Part shown: one piece after another, positions 35,929 to 44,650 of the stretch | Layout: each line of letters begins with the position of its first letter | Position numbering within the stretch: position 1 is the first letter of the stretch | NCBI RefSeq assembly: GCF_900230195.1 | Contig: NZ_OCNE01000002.1 | Coordinates: 372,001-436,000 of the forward strand | DNA length: 64,000 bases | Origin: Streptomyces zhaozhouensis | GTDB lineage: Bacteria > Actinomycetota > Actinomycetes > Streptomycetales > Streptomycetaceae | Reading direction: 5' to 3' | Translations under genes and position numbers: made by a program | The notes under the pieces: model-generated | What the model saw: only the letters and a program-made list of their open reading frames with translations | The model's database searches: none | What the model was told of the DNA's origin: nothing

Positions 35929-37989
35929 ATGAGCGATACGGAGTCCGTGCGAAGAGACGACGCCACCGGGACCTCGGGGTCCCGGACACTGGGGGTGGCA
36001 TGGGAGCTGGGTGATCCGCGCGCGACCCGCGCGGAGGTGGTGGGCGGCAAGGCCGCGGCGCTCGCCAGGGCGCGGGGGGTGGGGCTGCCGGCACTGCCGG
36101 GGTTCGTGGTGCTGCCGGCGGCCAGCGGGCAGCGCGGGGAGGATCCGCTGACGCTCTGGCGGCGGCTGAGCGACGACGGGCGCCACCCGCTGGTGGTGCG
36201 GTCCTCGTCGGCCGCCGAGGACACGGCGGACTCGGCGATGGCCGGTCGTTTCCTCTCGGTGTTGGACGTGCGCGACCTGGACGCCTTCCGGTCGGCGCTG
36301 CGCGCGGTGCGCGACTCGGCCGCGGAGGCGGGCGGGCCGCGGGCGCCGATGGCCGTGCTGGTCCAGCCCATGGTGGAGTGCCGGATGGGCGGGGTGCTTT
36401 TCGGCGCCGACCCGGTGACGGGGGCGCGCGACCGACTGCTGGTCAGCACGGTGGACGGCGGCCCCGACCAGCTGGTCAGCGGCGCCGTGCAGGGGGAGGA
36501 CGCGCGGCTCAGCCCGCGCGGGCGCCTGCTGGAGGGGCCGGGCCCGCTGGACCGCGAACAGGCCCGCGCGCTGGCCGCGTTGGCGCGCCGGGCCGGCCGG
36601 GTCTTCGGCGGCCCGCAGGACATCGAGTTCGGGTTCGCCGCCGAGGACGGGCGGCTGCACCTCTTCCAGTCACGGCCGATCACCGCCACCGGCAGCCGAC
36701 CGGCTCGCGGCGCCAGGCTGCTGGGGCCGGGGCCGGTGGCGGAGACGCTGCCGGAGCCGCTGAGCCCGCTGGAGGAGGACATGTGGGTGACGCCGCTCGC
36801 CCAGGGGCTGGCCACCGCGCTGGACCTCGCGGGCGCGGCGTCGCGGCGCCGGCTGCGGCGGGAGCCGGTGGTGCGCACGGTGCAGGGGCGCGCGGTCGCC
36901 GACCTCGCGCTGCTGGGGCTGACGCCGCCTGGCAACCGCCTGCTGACCTGGCTCAACCCGCTGCCGCCGGCCCGCAGGCTCGTCGCCGCCTGGGGCATAG
37001 GCCGGCTGCGCGGCGCGCTGCCGGGGCTGGCCGTCGCGCTCCAGGCCGACGTCGACCGGGAGTTGACCGAGGCGCCGGCGCCGGCCGAGCTGACGCCGGC
37101 CGACCTGGTGGGCGCGCTGCGCTGGTCGCGCGCCACCCTGCTGGCGCTGCACGCCCAGGAAGCGCTGGCCGGGGCGCTGCTTGAGCGGGACGAGGGCGCG
37201 GGCGGCGGCGCGGCCGCGGCGCTGGCCGCGCTGCTGCACGGCCGCGCCGAGGGGCTGACCGACGCCGAACTGGCCGCGGCCAGGCCCGAGGTGCTGGCGC
37301 TGGTGCCGCCGAGCCTGACGCGTCGCCTGCGGCTGCCGGCGACGCCCGCGCCGGGCTCCGGCGCGGCGCCCGGCGCGCTCTCCGCGCGCGAGGGGCTGCG
37401 GATGCGGGTGCGGTGGGTGCAGGAGTACCAGACGCGGCTGGTGCGCGAGGTCGCCGCGCGCAGCGTGGCGGTGGACCGGCTGTCGCTGCTGCGCTGGGCG
37501 GAGCTGCTCGACGTGGTGCGCGGCCAGCCGCTGCCGGCCGACCTGGCGTGGCGCCGCGCCCGCCCGGCCGGGCCGCCGCTGCCGGACGCGTTCCGGCTGG
37601 CCGAGGACGGGACGGTGGTCCCCGAGGCCGCCGCGCCCGGCGCCGCGGGCGCGGCCAGGGGCGCCTCGGCCGGGCGGGCGAGCGGCGTCGCCTGGGACGG
37701 CGCGGGCGAGCCGCCCGCCGAGGCGGTGCTGGTGGTCCGCCATCTGGACCCGGGCCTTGCCTCCACGCTGCCGTCCGTGGTGGGGGTGGTCGCGCAGACC
37801 GGCAGTCCGCTCTCCCATCTGGCCGTGCTGGCCAGGGAGTTGCGGTTGCCGATGGTGACCGGGGCGGCCGACGCGGTGGGGCGTTTCCCCCCGGGGACGC
37901 CGCTGCTGCTCGACGGCACGACGGGGGAGATCACGACGGACGTGGCCGCGGAGGCGGCCGGGGCGAGCGGAACGGAGGTGCGGAGATGA
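35929..37989 (+). CDS. PEP-synthase/rifampin-phosphotransferase-like protein
   Basis: 686 residues; GGAGGCGGAGG precedes the ATG. The N-terminal ATP-grasp domain is marked by VGGKAAALARARGVGLPALPGF (about 30-51), VVRSSSAAEDTADSAMAGRF (about 87-106) and PQDIEFGF...LHLFQSRPIT (about 228-248). A long Ala/Leu-rich middle follows. The C-terminal swivelling phosphohistidine domain is intact: TGSPLSHLAVLARELRLPMVTG (about 620-641). It is shorter than rifampin phosphotransferases (about 860 residues) and lacks a PEP/pyruvate TIM barrel, so it should transfer phosphate from ATP through His to an unknown acceptor. Coupled to the next gene by ATGA overlap. Confidence 0.78.
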   Translation: MSDTESVRRDDATGTSGSRTLGVAWELGDPRATRAEVVGGKAAALARARGVGLPALPGFVVLPAASGQRGEDPLTLWRRLSDDGRHPLVVRSSSAAEDTADSAMAGRFLSVLDVRDLDAFRSALRAVRDSAAEAGGPRAPMAVLVQPMVECRMGGVLFGADPVTGARDRLLVSTVDGGPDQLVSGAVQGEDARLSPRGRLLEGPGPLDREQARALAALARRAGRVFGGPQDIEFGFAAEDGRLHLFQSRPITATGSRPARGARLLGPGPVAETLPEPLSPLEEDMWVTPLAQGLATALDLAGAASRRRLRREPVVRTVQGRAVADLALLGLTPPGNRLLTWLNPLPPARRLVAAWGIGRLRGALPGLAVALQADVDRELTEAPAPAELTPADLVGALRWSRATLLALHAQEALAGALLERDEGAGGGAAAALAALLHGRAEGLTDAELAAARPEVLALVPPSLTRRLRLPATPAPGSGAAPGALSAREGLRMRVRWVQEYQTRLVREVAARSVAVDRLSLLRWAELLDVVRGQPLPADLAWRRARPAGPPLPDAFRLAEDGTVVPEAAAPGAAGAARGASAGRASGVAWDGAGEPPAEAVLVVRHLDPGLASTLPSVVGVVAQTGSPLSHLAVLARELRLPMVTGAADAVGRFPPGTPLLLDGTTGEITTDVAAEAAGASGTEVRR

Positions 37990-38909
37990 GATCGGCGAGA
38001 ACGGCGGCATACCTGTTCGGTGGGGTGGCCGCCCTGGGGGCGGCGGCGTACCTGGTGGTCTACCTCTACCGCTGGCAGTGGCAACGCACGCTGCTGTGCG
38101 GGGTGTTGCTGCTGGTCATCGAGGTGCTGCTGCTGGGCTTCGCGATGCTGGACCGGCTGGGCAGGCTGGAGCGGCGGGCCCGTGAGACCGACCGGCGTTA
38201 CGACGAGATCCTGGCCCTGCTGCGGGCCGGCGAACGCGAACGGGCGGCCGGGAGGGGGTCGCCCGAGCGCGCCGAGTCCCGCTTCTCCTGGCTGGAGGAG
38301 GAACGCACCCATGTCTTCGTCCCGGTGCTGATGGCGGCGGGCGCCGTGCTCTCCGGGCTGGCATGGGTGGTGGAACGCCTAGCCCGCGCCACCACCAGAC
38401 CGTTGGGCCGCCGCCGGCTCGCGGGCCGGCTGGTCCCGCTCTCGGCACCGACCGGCGGGGCGCACGGCGGCGTCGCGCCCGAGCTGACCGAGCACCCGCC
38501 GATCGGCCCGCCGCGCTGGCGCGCGCCGACGGCGGCGGGGGTCGCGCTGGTGCTCTGCGTGGGGCTGTACGCGGTGCTCGCCGAGCTGACCGAGACCCGG
38601 CCGCCGGAGCGCGGCACGGAGACGGCGACCTCGGTGCTCTTCACCGTCACGGCGAAGAACATCCCGGACACCCGCGCCGACCTCGCCGCCCACCAGACGT
38701 GGGAACGCTGCCGCGACGCCACGTCGATCCCCCTCTCCCAGGCGGGGATGGCCGCCCTGGACACCCGGCTCTACGCGGCGACCGTCCACCCCTCCCTCAG
38801 CGACCACGACCGCCACCGGCTGATCGGCTGCCTCCAGGACGCCGGTCTCGACCGCGTCCAGTTGACGGTTCTCGGCACCGGGGCGATATCGCCCGACGAC
38901 AAGGACTGA
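37986..38909 (+). CDS. Membrane protein co-transcribed with the phosphotransferase-like gene
   Basis: 307 residues. Two N-terminal membrane helices (residues about 5-24 and 36-54), a charged coiled-coil-like stretch (LGRLERRARETDRRYDEILALL), a third helix near 103-120, and a fourth near 180-197 followed by an exported-looking domain ending in LTVLGTGAISPDD. The C-terminal domain has two cysteines (ERCRD, IGCLQD) that could form a disulphide outside the cell. Family unknown. Coupling to a phosphohistidine enzyme suggests it anchors or receives from it. Confidence 0.65.
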   Translation: MRSARTAAYLFGGVAALGAAAYLVVYLYRWQWQRTLLCGVLLLVIEVLLLGFAMLDRLGRLERRARETDRRYDEILALLRAGERERAAGRGSPERAESRFSWLEEERTHVFVPVLMAAGAVLSGLAWVVERLARATTRPLGRRRLAGRLVPLSAPTGGAHGGVAPELTEHPPIGPPRWRAPTAAGVALVLCVGLYAVLAELTETRPPERGTETATSVLFTVTAKNIPDTRADLAAHQTWERCRDATSIPLSQAGMAALDTRLYAATVHPSLSDHDRHRLIGCLQDAGLDRVQLTVLGTGAISPDDKD

Positions 38910-38957
38910 CATGGCGGATGCCGGCGGGGCCGCCGTGTCCCGCCGACCTCCGCGACG

Positions 38958-39416
38958 TCAGGAAACGCGCGGGGTGACTCCCGCGAACGCCAGATGCAGC
39001 GTCCGGCGCGCCAACAGCCACGCGCCGTCGCGCCGTTCACACGTGTCCCGGTAGTGACCGACCTGCACCGGGGGCCCGGCCGGCGACAGCTCGCCCCGGT
39101 GGCCGTCGACGCGGAACGTCGTCAGATAACTGGTCATCTCGGCGGCGTCCGGCGTGTGGACGTCGACCCGCACGTTGGTCACCAGCCGCCGCGAGAGCCG
39201 GTCGGCCGGCCGGCCGCCGAAGTACGCGGCCAGCGCCTCCCGCCCCACCACGCGCCGGTCACCGTCCGGCCATTCCCACACGCCGTCCGGCGTGAACAGC
39301 TCGGCGACGGCCGACGGCTCCCCCAGGTCGAGCCGGTGCACCAGCTCGACGGCAAGCCGTTCACAGGCCCGCTCGGCGAGCATCCGCTCGACGGGGTCCA
39401 GGTGTTGTCTCTCCAT
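38958..39416 (-). CDS. NTF2/SnoaL-like protein
   Basis: 152 residues. An N-terminal helix (ERACERLAVELVHRLDLGEPSAVAELFTPDGVWEW) and the terminal RRDGAWLLARRTLHLAF identify the NTF2-like cone fold of the SnoaL_4 type seen in ring-hydroxylating dioxygenase small subunits and ketosteroid isomerase relatives. Catalysis cannot be inferred. Convergent with the preceding membrane-protein gene. Confidence 0.72.
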   Translation of the reverse strand: MERQHLDPVERMLAERACERLAVELVHRLDLGEPSAVAELFTPDGVWEWPDGDRRVVGREALAAYFGGRPADRLSRRLVTNVRVDVHTPDAAEMTSYLTTFRVDGHRGELSPAGPPVQVGHYRDTCERRDGAWLLARRTLHLAFAGVTPRVS

Positions 39417-39573
39417 CTCGCAGGTCTACCGGACTCGGCGGAGACCCCCCGCCCGGGGTGCACGGAACGCGCCATCCGAACCCCCCGGCCCGGCGCCGTG
39501 GTTGTCCCGCCCCCGGGGGTCGGGGCGCGGCTCGCGGGGTCGGCGCACGCGCGACGGCTGGTATTACTGGGGG

Positions 39574-39951
39574 ATGCAGGAAGAGACCGCACGCTCCGCG
39601 ATCGACACGTTCATCTCCGCGTTCAACGCCTCGGACGACAACGACGTGACTGCCCTGCTCTCGCAGGCCCTGACCTCAGACGTGGTGTTCTGGGGGCCGT
39701 TGGGGCGGAGCGAGGGAATCGCCGCGGTCGAGCAGTTCGTGCTGGACCTCCGGCACCACCCGGCGGGGACCGGCACGATGGTGCGCTGCTCGACGGTGGA
39801 CATGCCGCACGAGTGGGCGCGCTACCAGTGGGTCTTCACCACGCCGGACGGAGGCCCCCGCCTGGCGGGAACGGACGTCGTCCATCTGCGGCGGAGCCTG
39901 ATCGACCAGGTCATCGTCTTCGCGGGGGAGATCGAGACGCCCGCCCCGTGA
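39574..39951 (+). CDS. Small NTF2/SnoaL-like protein
   Basis: 125 residues from ATG 39574 (weak GGGGG upstream). It begins ETARSAIDTFISAFNASDDNDVTALLSQALTSDVVFWGPLG, a SnoaL-like helix and strand pattern, and ends in an acidic strand. Divergent from the other NTF2-like gene at 38958, so the two may be related by function or by duplication. Ends 30 bp before the convergent lipoprotein gene. Confidence 0.7.
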   Translation: MQEETARSAIDTFISAFNASDDNDVTALLSQALTSDVVFWGPLGRSEGIAAVEQFVLDLRHHPAGTGTMVRCSTVDMPHEWARYQWVFTTPDGGPRLAGTDVVHLRRSLIDQVIVFAGEIETPAP

Positions 39952-39981
39952 GTCGTCCCCGGCAGCGGTGAAAGAGGGACC

Positions 39982-40887
39982 CTACGGGATGGTGACGACC
40001 CAGGTGGGCGTGTCGAGTCCCAGGTCGTCGGTGTAGCGCCATCCCTCGACCACCAGGTCGCGGCCGTTCTCGGCGGTGTCGATGCTGTAGGCCTCCCGGT
40101 GCTCCTTGGTCTCCCCCGGGGCGAGACGGCCCTCCAGATACTCCTGGTCCATGAGGTACAGGCCGTCGACCGTGCCGCCGTTGGTGGCCCCCTCCACGAC
40201 GATCGCGAACTCGTCGAGTTCCAGGGGCTGTTCACCGTCGTTGACGATCGTCATCTCCACCTGGAACGGCGTGTGCCCGTCGGGCACCGTGTCGTACTCG
40301 CCCAGGCTGTCGAGGGGTATCTCCGTGACCCCGTCGACGGTCAGGGAGGCGCCGTCCCCCCAGTCGTAGCCCTCGCCCGCGGGGAGGTCGGACGGGGCGG
40401 TGGCCGCCTCGTCGGCGCCTTCCGCCTCGTCGACGGCGTCCTCCCCGCAGCTGTCGTCCCGCCAGGCGCCTTCCTCCCAGATCCACCGCGCGCCGTCGCT
40501 CTCCTCCCCTGCGTCGCTGTCCAGCGCCTCGATCCCGGTCGTGCCGCGCACGCGTGCGGTGGTGCCGTCGAACTCCAGGACTTCGAGGGTCTCGAAGGAG
40601 ATCTCGCCGTAGAGCGCGCCGACGAGGCCGACGGCCTCGGCCGCCTCCTCCACCGTCGCCACCTCGCGGCAGGCGGCGGACCGGGACGCGAACACCGCTT
40701 CGGCGTCACCGTCGTTGATGGCGGCGAGGTTGTCGTCGATGGCCTGGAGGAGGTCGTCCTCCGTTCCGCCGGCCTCGCCCTGGCCCGGGGACCGGTTGTC
40801 GTCGGTGCCGTCGTCGCTCCCACAGCCCGTGAGAGTGACGACGGTCGCGGTGGCGGCTGCGATCAGCAGCCTGCGAGTGCGGATCAT
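39982..40887 (-). CDS. Lipoprotein with NTF2-like and DUF4352-like domains
   Basis: 301 residues. Type II signal peptide with lipobox LTGC at about 19-22, followed by an acidic linker. Residues about 44-150 (LLQAIDDNLAAINDGDAEAVFASRSAACREV) look NTF2-like; from about 170 there is a beta-sandwich-like region (PFQVEMTIVNDGEQPLELDEFAIVVEG) similar to DUF4352 extracellular domains. A surface lipoprotein of unknown function. No good Shine-Dalgarno before ATG 40887. Confidence 0.7.
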   Translation of the reverse strand: MIRTRRLLIAAATATVVTLTGCGSDDGTDDNRSPGQGEAGGTEDDLLQAIDDNLAAINDGDAEAVFASRSAACREVATVEEAAEAVGLVGALYGEISFETLEVLEFDGTTARVRGTTGIEALDSDAGEESDGARWIWEEGAWRDDSCGEDAVDEAEGADEAATAPSDLPAGEGYDWGDGASLTVDGVTEIPLDSLGEYDTVPDGHTPFQVEMTIVNDGEQPLELDEFAIVVEGATNGGTVDGLYLMDQEYLEGRLAPGETKEHREAYSIDTAENGRDLVVEGWRYTDDLGLDTPTWVVTIP

Positions 40888-41007
40888 GTGCCAAGCATGG
40901 CGCTTGAGTTGACCTTCTGTGGCCGAAGTGACGATTCCGTGACGGTCGCTGACGAGAGCCGCTGACGAGAATCGACGGAACGCGGGCCCGGCGCCCGCAC
41001 CGGAAGG

Positions 41008-41032
41008 AAGGGGCGCGGGAAACCACGCGCGG
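41008..41032. repeat. Copy of the dispersed intergenic repeat
   Basis: AAGGGGCGCGGGAAACCACGCGCGG lies in the 208-bp gap between the lipoprotein and the LacI regulator; related copies are at 23413, 48351 and 55146. Confidence 0.6.
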
Positions 41033-41095
41033 CCGCGGACGGGCAGACGGCACCCCGCGGCGACCACCCCGCGCCGCGGTCGCCCCCGCCGTCGG

Positions 41096-42148
41096 CTACC
41101 CCCGGCGGGGCCCGGCCGAGGAGGCGCGGACCATCAGCTCGCCCTCGCAGGTCACCACGCCCCCCGCCGGCGGCGTCTCGCGGCCGAGGGCCAGGCGGCC
41201 CGCCCGCACGCCCGCCTCGTGCAGCGGCAGCCGCACCGTGGTCAGCGCCGGCGTGGCGTCCACCGCGAACGGCAGGTCGTCGAAGCCCGTGACGGAGACG
41301 TCGTCCGGGATGCGCACCCCCCGGTCCCGCAGCGCCGCGCAGGCGCCCAGCGCGACCGTGTCGTTGGCCGCCACGATGGCGGTCAACCCCGGCTCCCGCG
41401 AGAGCAGTTCCAGCGCGCCCGCGTAACCGGCCGAACGCCCGTAGTCGCCGCGCACGGTCAGCCTGCTCGCGTCCCCGGCGAGGCCGGCCGCGGCCAGCGC
41501 CTCGCGGTGGCCCTCCAGCCGGTGGCGGGTGGTGGTGCGGGCCTGGGGCCCGGCGAGATAGCCGAGCCTGCGGTGGCCCAGCTCCAGCAGATGCGCGGTG
41601 AGCTGGCGCGCGCCCTCGCGGTTGTCGAAGGTCACGGCCGGGAAGTCGCTGCCCTCCAGCGGGGGCCGCCCGCAGAGCACCACCCGCGCCCCGGCGGCCT
41701 CCAGGCGCCCGAGGCGGCCGGCGAGCGCCGTCCGGTGCGCCTCGTCCTCCAGCGCGCCCCCGGTGAGCACCACCGCGCCGGCGCGCTGGCGCTGGAGGTG
41801 CGTGAGAAAGGTCAGCTCGCGCTCCGGGGAGCCGCCGGTGTTGCAGACCACGGCCAGCTTGGGGCCGCCGCGGTCGGCGGTCGGCTCGCCGATCTCGGAC
41901 TGGACCGCGCCGGCCATGATCCCGAAGAAGGGGTCGGCGATGTCGTTGACCAGGACACCGACCAGGTCCGACGTGGCGGCGGCGAGCGCGCTCGCCGGCC
42001 CGTTGACCACGTACTCCAGCTCCTCGACGGCGCGCAGCACACGATTTCTGGTGGCGCCGGCCACCGGGTAGTTGCCGTTCAGCACCCGCGAGACCGTCGC
42101 CGCGGACACCCCCGCGCGGACCGCGACGTCCGCCAGCGTTACTGCCAT
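41096..42148 (-). CDS. LacI-family transcriptional regulator of the 42-45 kb sugar cluster
   Basis: 350 residues. DNA-binding helix-turn-helix TLADVAVRAGVSAATVSRVLNG at residues 4-25, hinge at about 50-60, and a sugar-binding sensor domain (VGVLVNDIADPFFGIMAGAV; VTGFDDLPFAVDATPALTTV). GGGAGCAGAGG precedes ATG. It is divergent from the oxidoreductase-DUF993-isomerase genes with a LacI-type half-palindromic operator between, so it very probably represses them; the inducer is unknown. Confidence 0.88.
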   Translation of the reverse strand: MAVTLADVAVRAGVSAATVSRVLNGNYPVAGATRNRVLRAVEELEYVVNGPASALAAATSDLVGVLVNDIADPFFGIMAGAVQSEIGEPTADRGGPKLAVVCNTGGSPERELTFLTHLQRQRAGAVVLTGGALEDEAHRTALAGRLGRLEAAGARVVLCGRPPLEGSDFPAVTFDNREGARQLTAHLLELGHRRLGYLAGPQARTTTRHRLEGHREALAAAGLAGDASRLTVRGDYGRSAGYAGALELLSREPGLTAIVAANDTVALGACAALRDRGVRIPDDVSVTGFDDLPFAVDATPALTTVRLPLHEAGVRAGRLALGRETPPAGGVVTCEGELMVRASSAGPRRG

Positions 42149-42203
42149 GCCTCTGCTCCCACTTGCCTAGCCCGCTGCGAAGAGGTTAGCTTCTCCCCCA
42201 GTA

Positions 42204-42215
42204 GAAAGCGCTTAC
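42204..42215. promoter_or_regulatory. LacI-type operator upstream of the oxidoreductase operon
   Basis: GAAAGCGCTTAC contains the palindromic core AAGCGCTT typical of GalR/LacI-family operators; five of six base pairs are symmetric. It lies 55 bp upstream of the LacI gene and 21 bp upstream of the oxidoreductase start, between -10 and the ribosome site. Confidence 0.7.
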
Positions 42216-42236
42216 CGTCCCGGGAGGGCAGGCAGC

Positions 42237-43412
42237 ATGACGACGCACTCGGCCGCCGAGCGAAAGACCGTCCGGATCGCCATGAACGGGGTCACCGGCC
42301 GGATGGGGTACCGCCAGCACCTGGTGCGCTCGATCCTCGCCATCCGTGAGCAGGGCGGGGTCCCGCTCGGCGACGGCACCGTGATCTGGCCGGAACCCGT
42401 GCTCGTGGGCCGCCGCCCGCACGCGCTGCGGGAGTTGGCCGCCCGCCACGGGCTCGACCCGGAGGCGGTCAGCACCGACCTGGACGCGGTGCTCGCCGAC
42501 CCGACGATCGACGTCTACTTCGACGCCCAGGTGACCCTCGCCAGGGAGGAGGCGATCGGCAAGGCGATCGCCGCCGGCAAGCACATCTACACCGAGAAGC
42601 CGACCGCCACCGGCCTGGAGGGCGCGCTCGCGCTGGCCAGGCAGGCCAGGGACGCGGGGATCAAGCACGGCGTGGTCCAGGACAAGCTCTTCCTGCCCGG
42701 CCTGCTGAAGCTGAAGCGACTGGTCGAGGGCGGCTTCTTCGGCGAGATCCTGTCGGTGCGCGGCGAGTTCGGCTACTGGGTCTTCGAGGGCGACTGGCAG
42801 GAGGCGCAGCGCCCCTCGTGGAACTACCGCGCGCAGGACGGCGGCGGGATCGTCGTGGACATGTTCCCGCACTGGGAGTACGTGCTGCACGAGCTGTTCG
42901 GCCGGGTCGAGACCGTGCAGGCGCTGGCCACCACGCACATCCCGCGCCGCTGGGACGAGTCCGGCGAGGTCTACGACGCGACCGCCGACGACTCGGCCTA
43001 CGGGATCTTCCAGCTCGCCGGCGGGACCGTCGCCCAGATCAACTCCTCCTGGTCGGTGCGGGTCAACCGCGAGGAGCTGGTGGAGTTCCAGGTCGACGGC
43101 ACCGAGGGGTCGGCCGTCGCCGGGCTGCGCGGCTGCCGGGCGCAGCACCGTTCGGCCACGCCGAAGCCCGTGTGGAACCCGGACATCCCGGCCACCGAGC
43201 GGTTCCGCGAGCAGTGGCAGGAGGTGCCGGACAACGGCGAGTTCGACAACGGCTTCAAGGCCCAGTGGGAGCTGTTCCTGCGCCACCTGGTGGCCGACGA
43301 GCCCTACACCTGGGACCTGCTGGCCGGCGCGCGGGGCGTGCAACTGGCCGAGCTGGGGCTGCGTTCCTCGGCCGAGGGCCGGCGCCTGGACGTGCCCGAG
43401 CTGCACCTCTGA
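42237..43412 (+). CDS. Gfo/Idh/MocA oxidoreductase
   Basis: 391 residues; GGGAGGG is 8 bp upstream. The Rossmann motif is atypical: VRIAMNGVTGRMGYRQHLV (about 12-30) with a GxTGRMG loop rather than GxGxxG. HIYTEKPTATGLEGAL (about 115-130) carries the family EKP lysine. WNYRAQDGGGIVVDMFPHWEYVLHELFG supplies the active-site His/Asp region. Oxidises or reduces a sugar or cyclitol at a ring carbon. First gene of a three-gene unit under the adjacent LacI regulator. Confidence 0.85.
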   Translation: MTTHSAAERKTVRIAMNGVTGRMGYRQHLVRSILAIREQGGVPLGDGTVIWPEPVLVGRRPHALRELAARHGLDPEAVSTDLDAVLADPTIDVYFDAQVTLAREEAIGKAIAAGKHIYTEKPTATGLEGALALARQARDAGIKHGVVQDKLFLPGLLKLKRLVEGGFFGEILSVRGEFGYWVFEGDWQEAQRPSWNYRAQDGGGIVVDMFPHWEYVLHELFGRVETVQALATTHIPRRWDESGEVYDATADDSAYGIFQLAGGTVAQINSSWSVRVNREELVEFQVDGTEGSAVAGLRGCRAQHRSATPKPVWNPDIPATERFREQWQEVPDNGEFDNGFKAQWELFLRHLVADEPYTWDLLAGARGVQLAELGLRSSAEGRRLDVPELHL

Positions 43413-43489
43413 CCCCGGCCCGCCCTGGCCCGACCACACCGCCGGCCGGGGGCGCCGCCATCGCCCGCACCGCTTCGTAAGGGGAACCG

Positions 43490-44650
43490 TTGACCGTGAT
43501 CCGACTGCCCGACGCCACCGGCGCGTTGCGCGCGTACACGCCGCGCGCCGAGCCGGCCACGTTCGCGCCGGGGCGCCCACCGCTCGCCTCGCGCGTCGTC
43601 TACTCGGCCGCCCATGTGGTCGCCGACCCGTTCGCCGACACCACGCCCGACGGACCGGCGGTGGTGGACTGGGAGACCACGCTCGCCTTCCGCCACCACC
43701 TGTGGTCGCACGGTCTGGGCGTCGCCGAGGCCATGGACACCGCGCAGCGCGGGATGGGCCTGGACTGGGCCGGCGCCGCCGAGCTGATCCGGCGCTCCGG
43801 CGCCGAGGCGCGGGCGGTCGGCGGCCTGATCGCCTGCGGCGTGGGCACCGACCAGCTGACCGGTCCCGCCACGCTGGCCGAGGTGCGGGCGGCCTACGAG
43901 GAGCAGTTGGCCGTCGTCGAGGAGACCGGGGCCCGGCCGATCCTGATGGCCTCCCGCGCGCTGGCCGCCTCGGCCGGGGGGCCCGAGGACTACCTGGAGA
44001 TCTACGGGGCGCTGCTGCGGCAGTCGGCGCGGCCGGTGATCCTGCACTGGCTCGGGCCGATGTTCGACCCGGCGCTGGCGGGCTACTGGGGCTCGGACGA
44101 CCTGGACCGGGCCACCGACACGTTCCTCGCGATCATCGAGGCGAACGCCGAGAAGGTCGACGGGGTCAAGGTCTCGCTGCTGGACGCGGGCCGGGAGGTC
44201 GCGTTGCGCCGGCGCCTGCCGGCCGGCGTGCGCTGCTACACGGGCGACGACTTCCACTACCCCGAGCTGATCGCGGGCGACGAACAGGGCTACAGCGACG
44301 CCCTGTTGGGGATCTTCGACCCGCTGGGCCCGCTGGCGGCCGAGGCGGTGCGGGCGTTGGACGCCCAGGACCGGGACGGGTTCAGGAAGCTGCTCGATCC
44401 GACGGTGCCGCTCTCCCGCCACCTCTTCCAGACGCCGACGCGCTACTACAAGACCGGCGTGGTCCTCCTCGCCTGGCTGGCCGGCCACCAGGAGCACTTC
44501 ACGATGGTCGGCGGCCTCCAGTCGGCCCGTTCGCTGCCGCATCTGGCCCGCGCCTACGAGCTGGCCGACGGGCTCGGGCTCTTCCCCGACCCGGAGCGCG
44601 CCCGCGCCCGGATGGCCGGGCTGCTCGCCGTGCAGGGGGTGGACGCGTGA
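43490..44650 (+). CDS. DUF993 family protein (dihydrodipicolinate-synthase/aldolase-like)
   Basis: 386 residues; TTG at 43490 after AAGGGGA, with a GTG two codons downstream as an alternative. Sequences such as AHVVADPFADT, WETTLAFRHHLWSHGLGVAEAMDTAQRG and VILHWLGPMFDP match DUF993, a family related to class I aldolases and DapA by fold. A lysine in EKVDGVKVSLLDAG is the likely Schiff-base residue. It would cleave or rearrange the oxidised sugar made by the upstream enzyme; this is inference. The stop overlaps the next start (GTGA). Confidence 0.78.
   Translation: MTVIRLPDATGALRAYTPRAEPATFAPGRPPLASRVVYSAAHVVADPFADTTPDGPAVVDWETTLAFRHHLWSHGLGVAEAMDTAQRGMGLDWAGAAELIRRSGAEARAVGGLIACGVGTDQLTGPATLAEVRAAYEEQLAVVEETGARPILMASRALAASAGGPEDYLEIYGALLRQSARPVILHWLGPMFDPALAGYWGSDDLDRATDTFLAIIEANAEKVDGVKVSLLDAGREVALRRRLPAGVRCYTGDDFHYPELIAGDEQGYSDALLGIFDPLGPLAAEAVRALDAQDRDGFRKLLDPTVPLSRHLFQTPTRYYKTGVVLLAWLAGHQEHFTMVGGLQSARSLPHLARAYELADGLGLFPDPERARARMAGLLAVQGVDA

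Noticed and set aside
33202..37989. A very long open frame on the plus strand opposite recD2 and running into the next gene
   Set aside because: It is antisense to a helicase with all motifs; its composition (Arg/Gln/Gly-rich, no motif) is the usual shadow of high-GC coding DNA. The real gene starts at 35929 in the same frame.
38700..38720. CebR-like TGGGAACGCTGCC
   Set aside because: Poor match inside a coding region.
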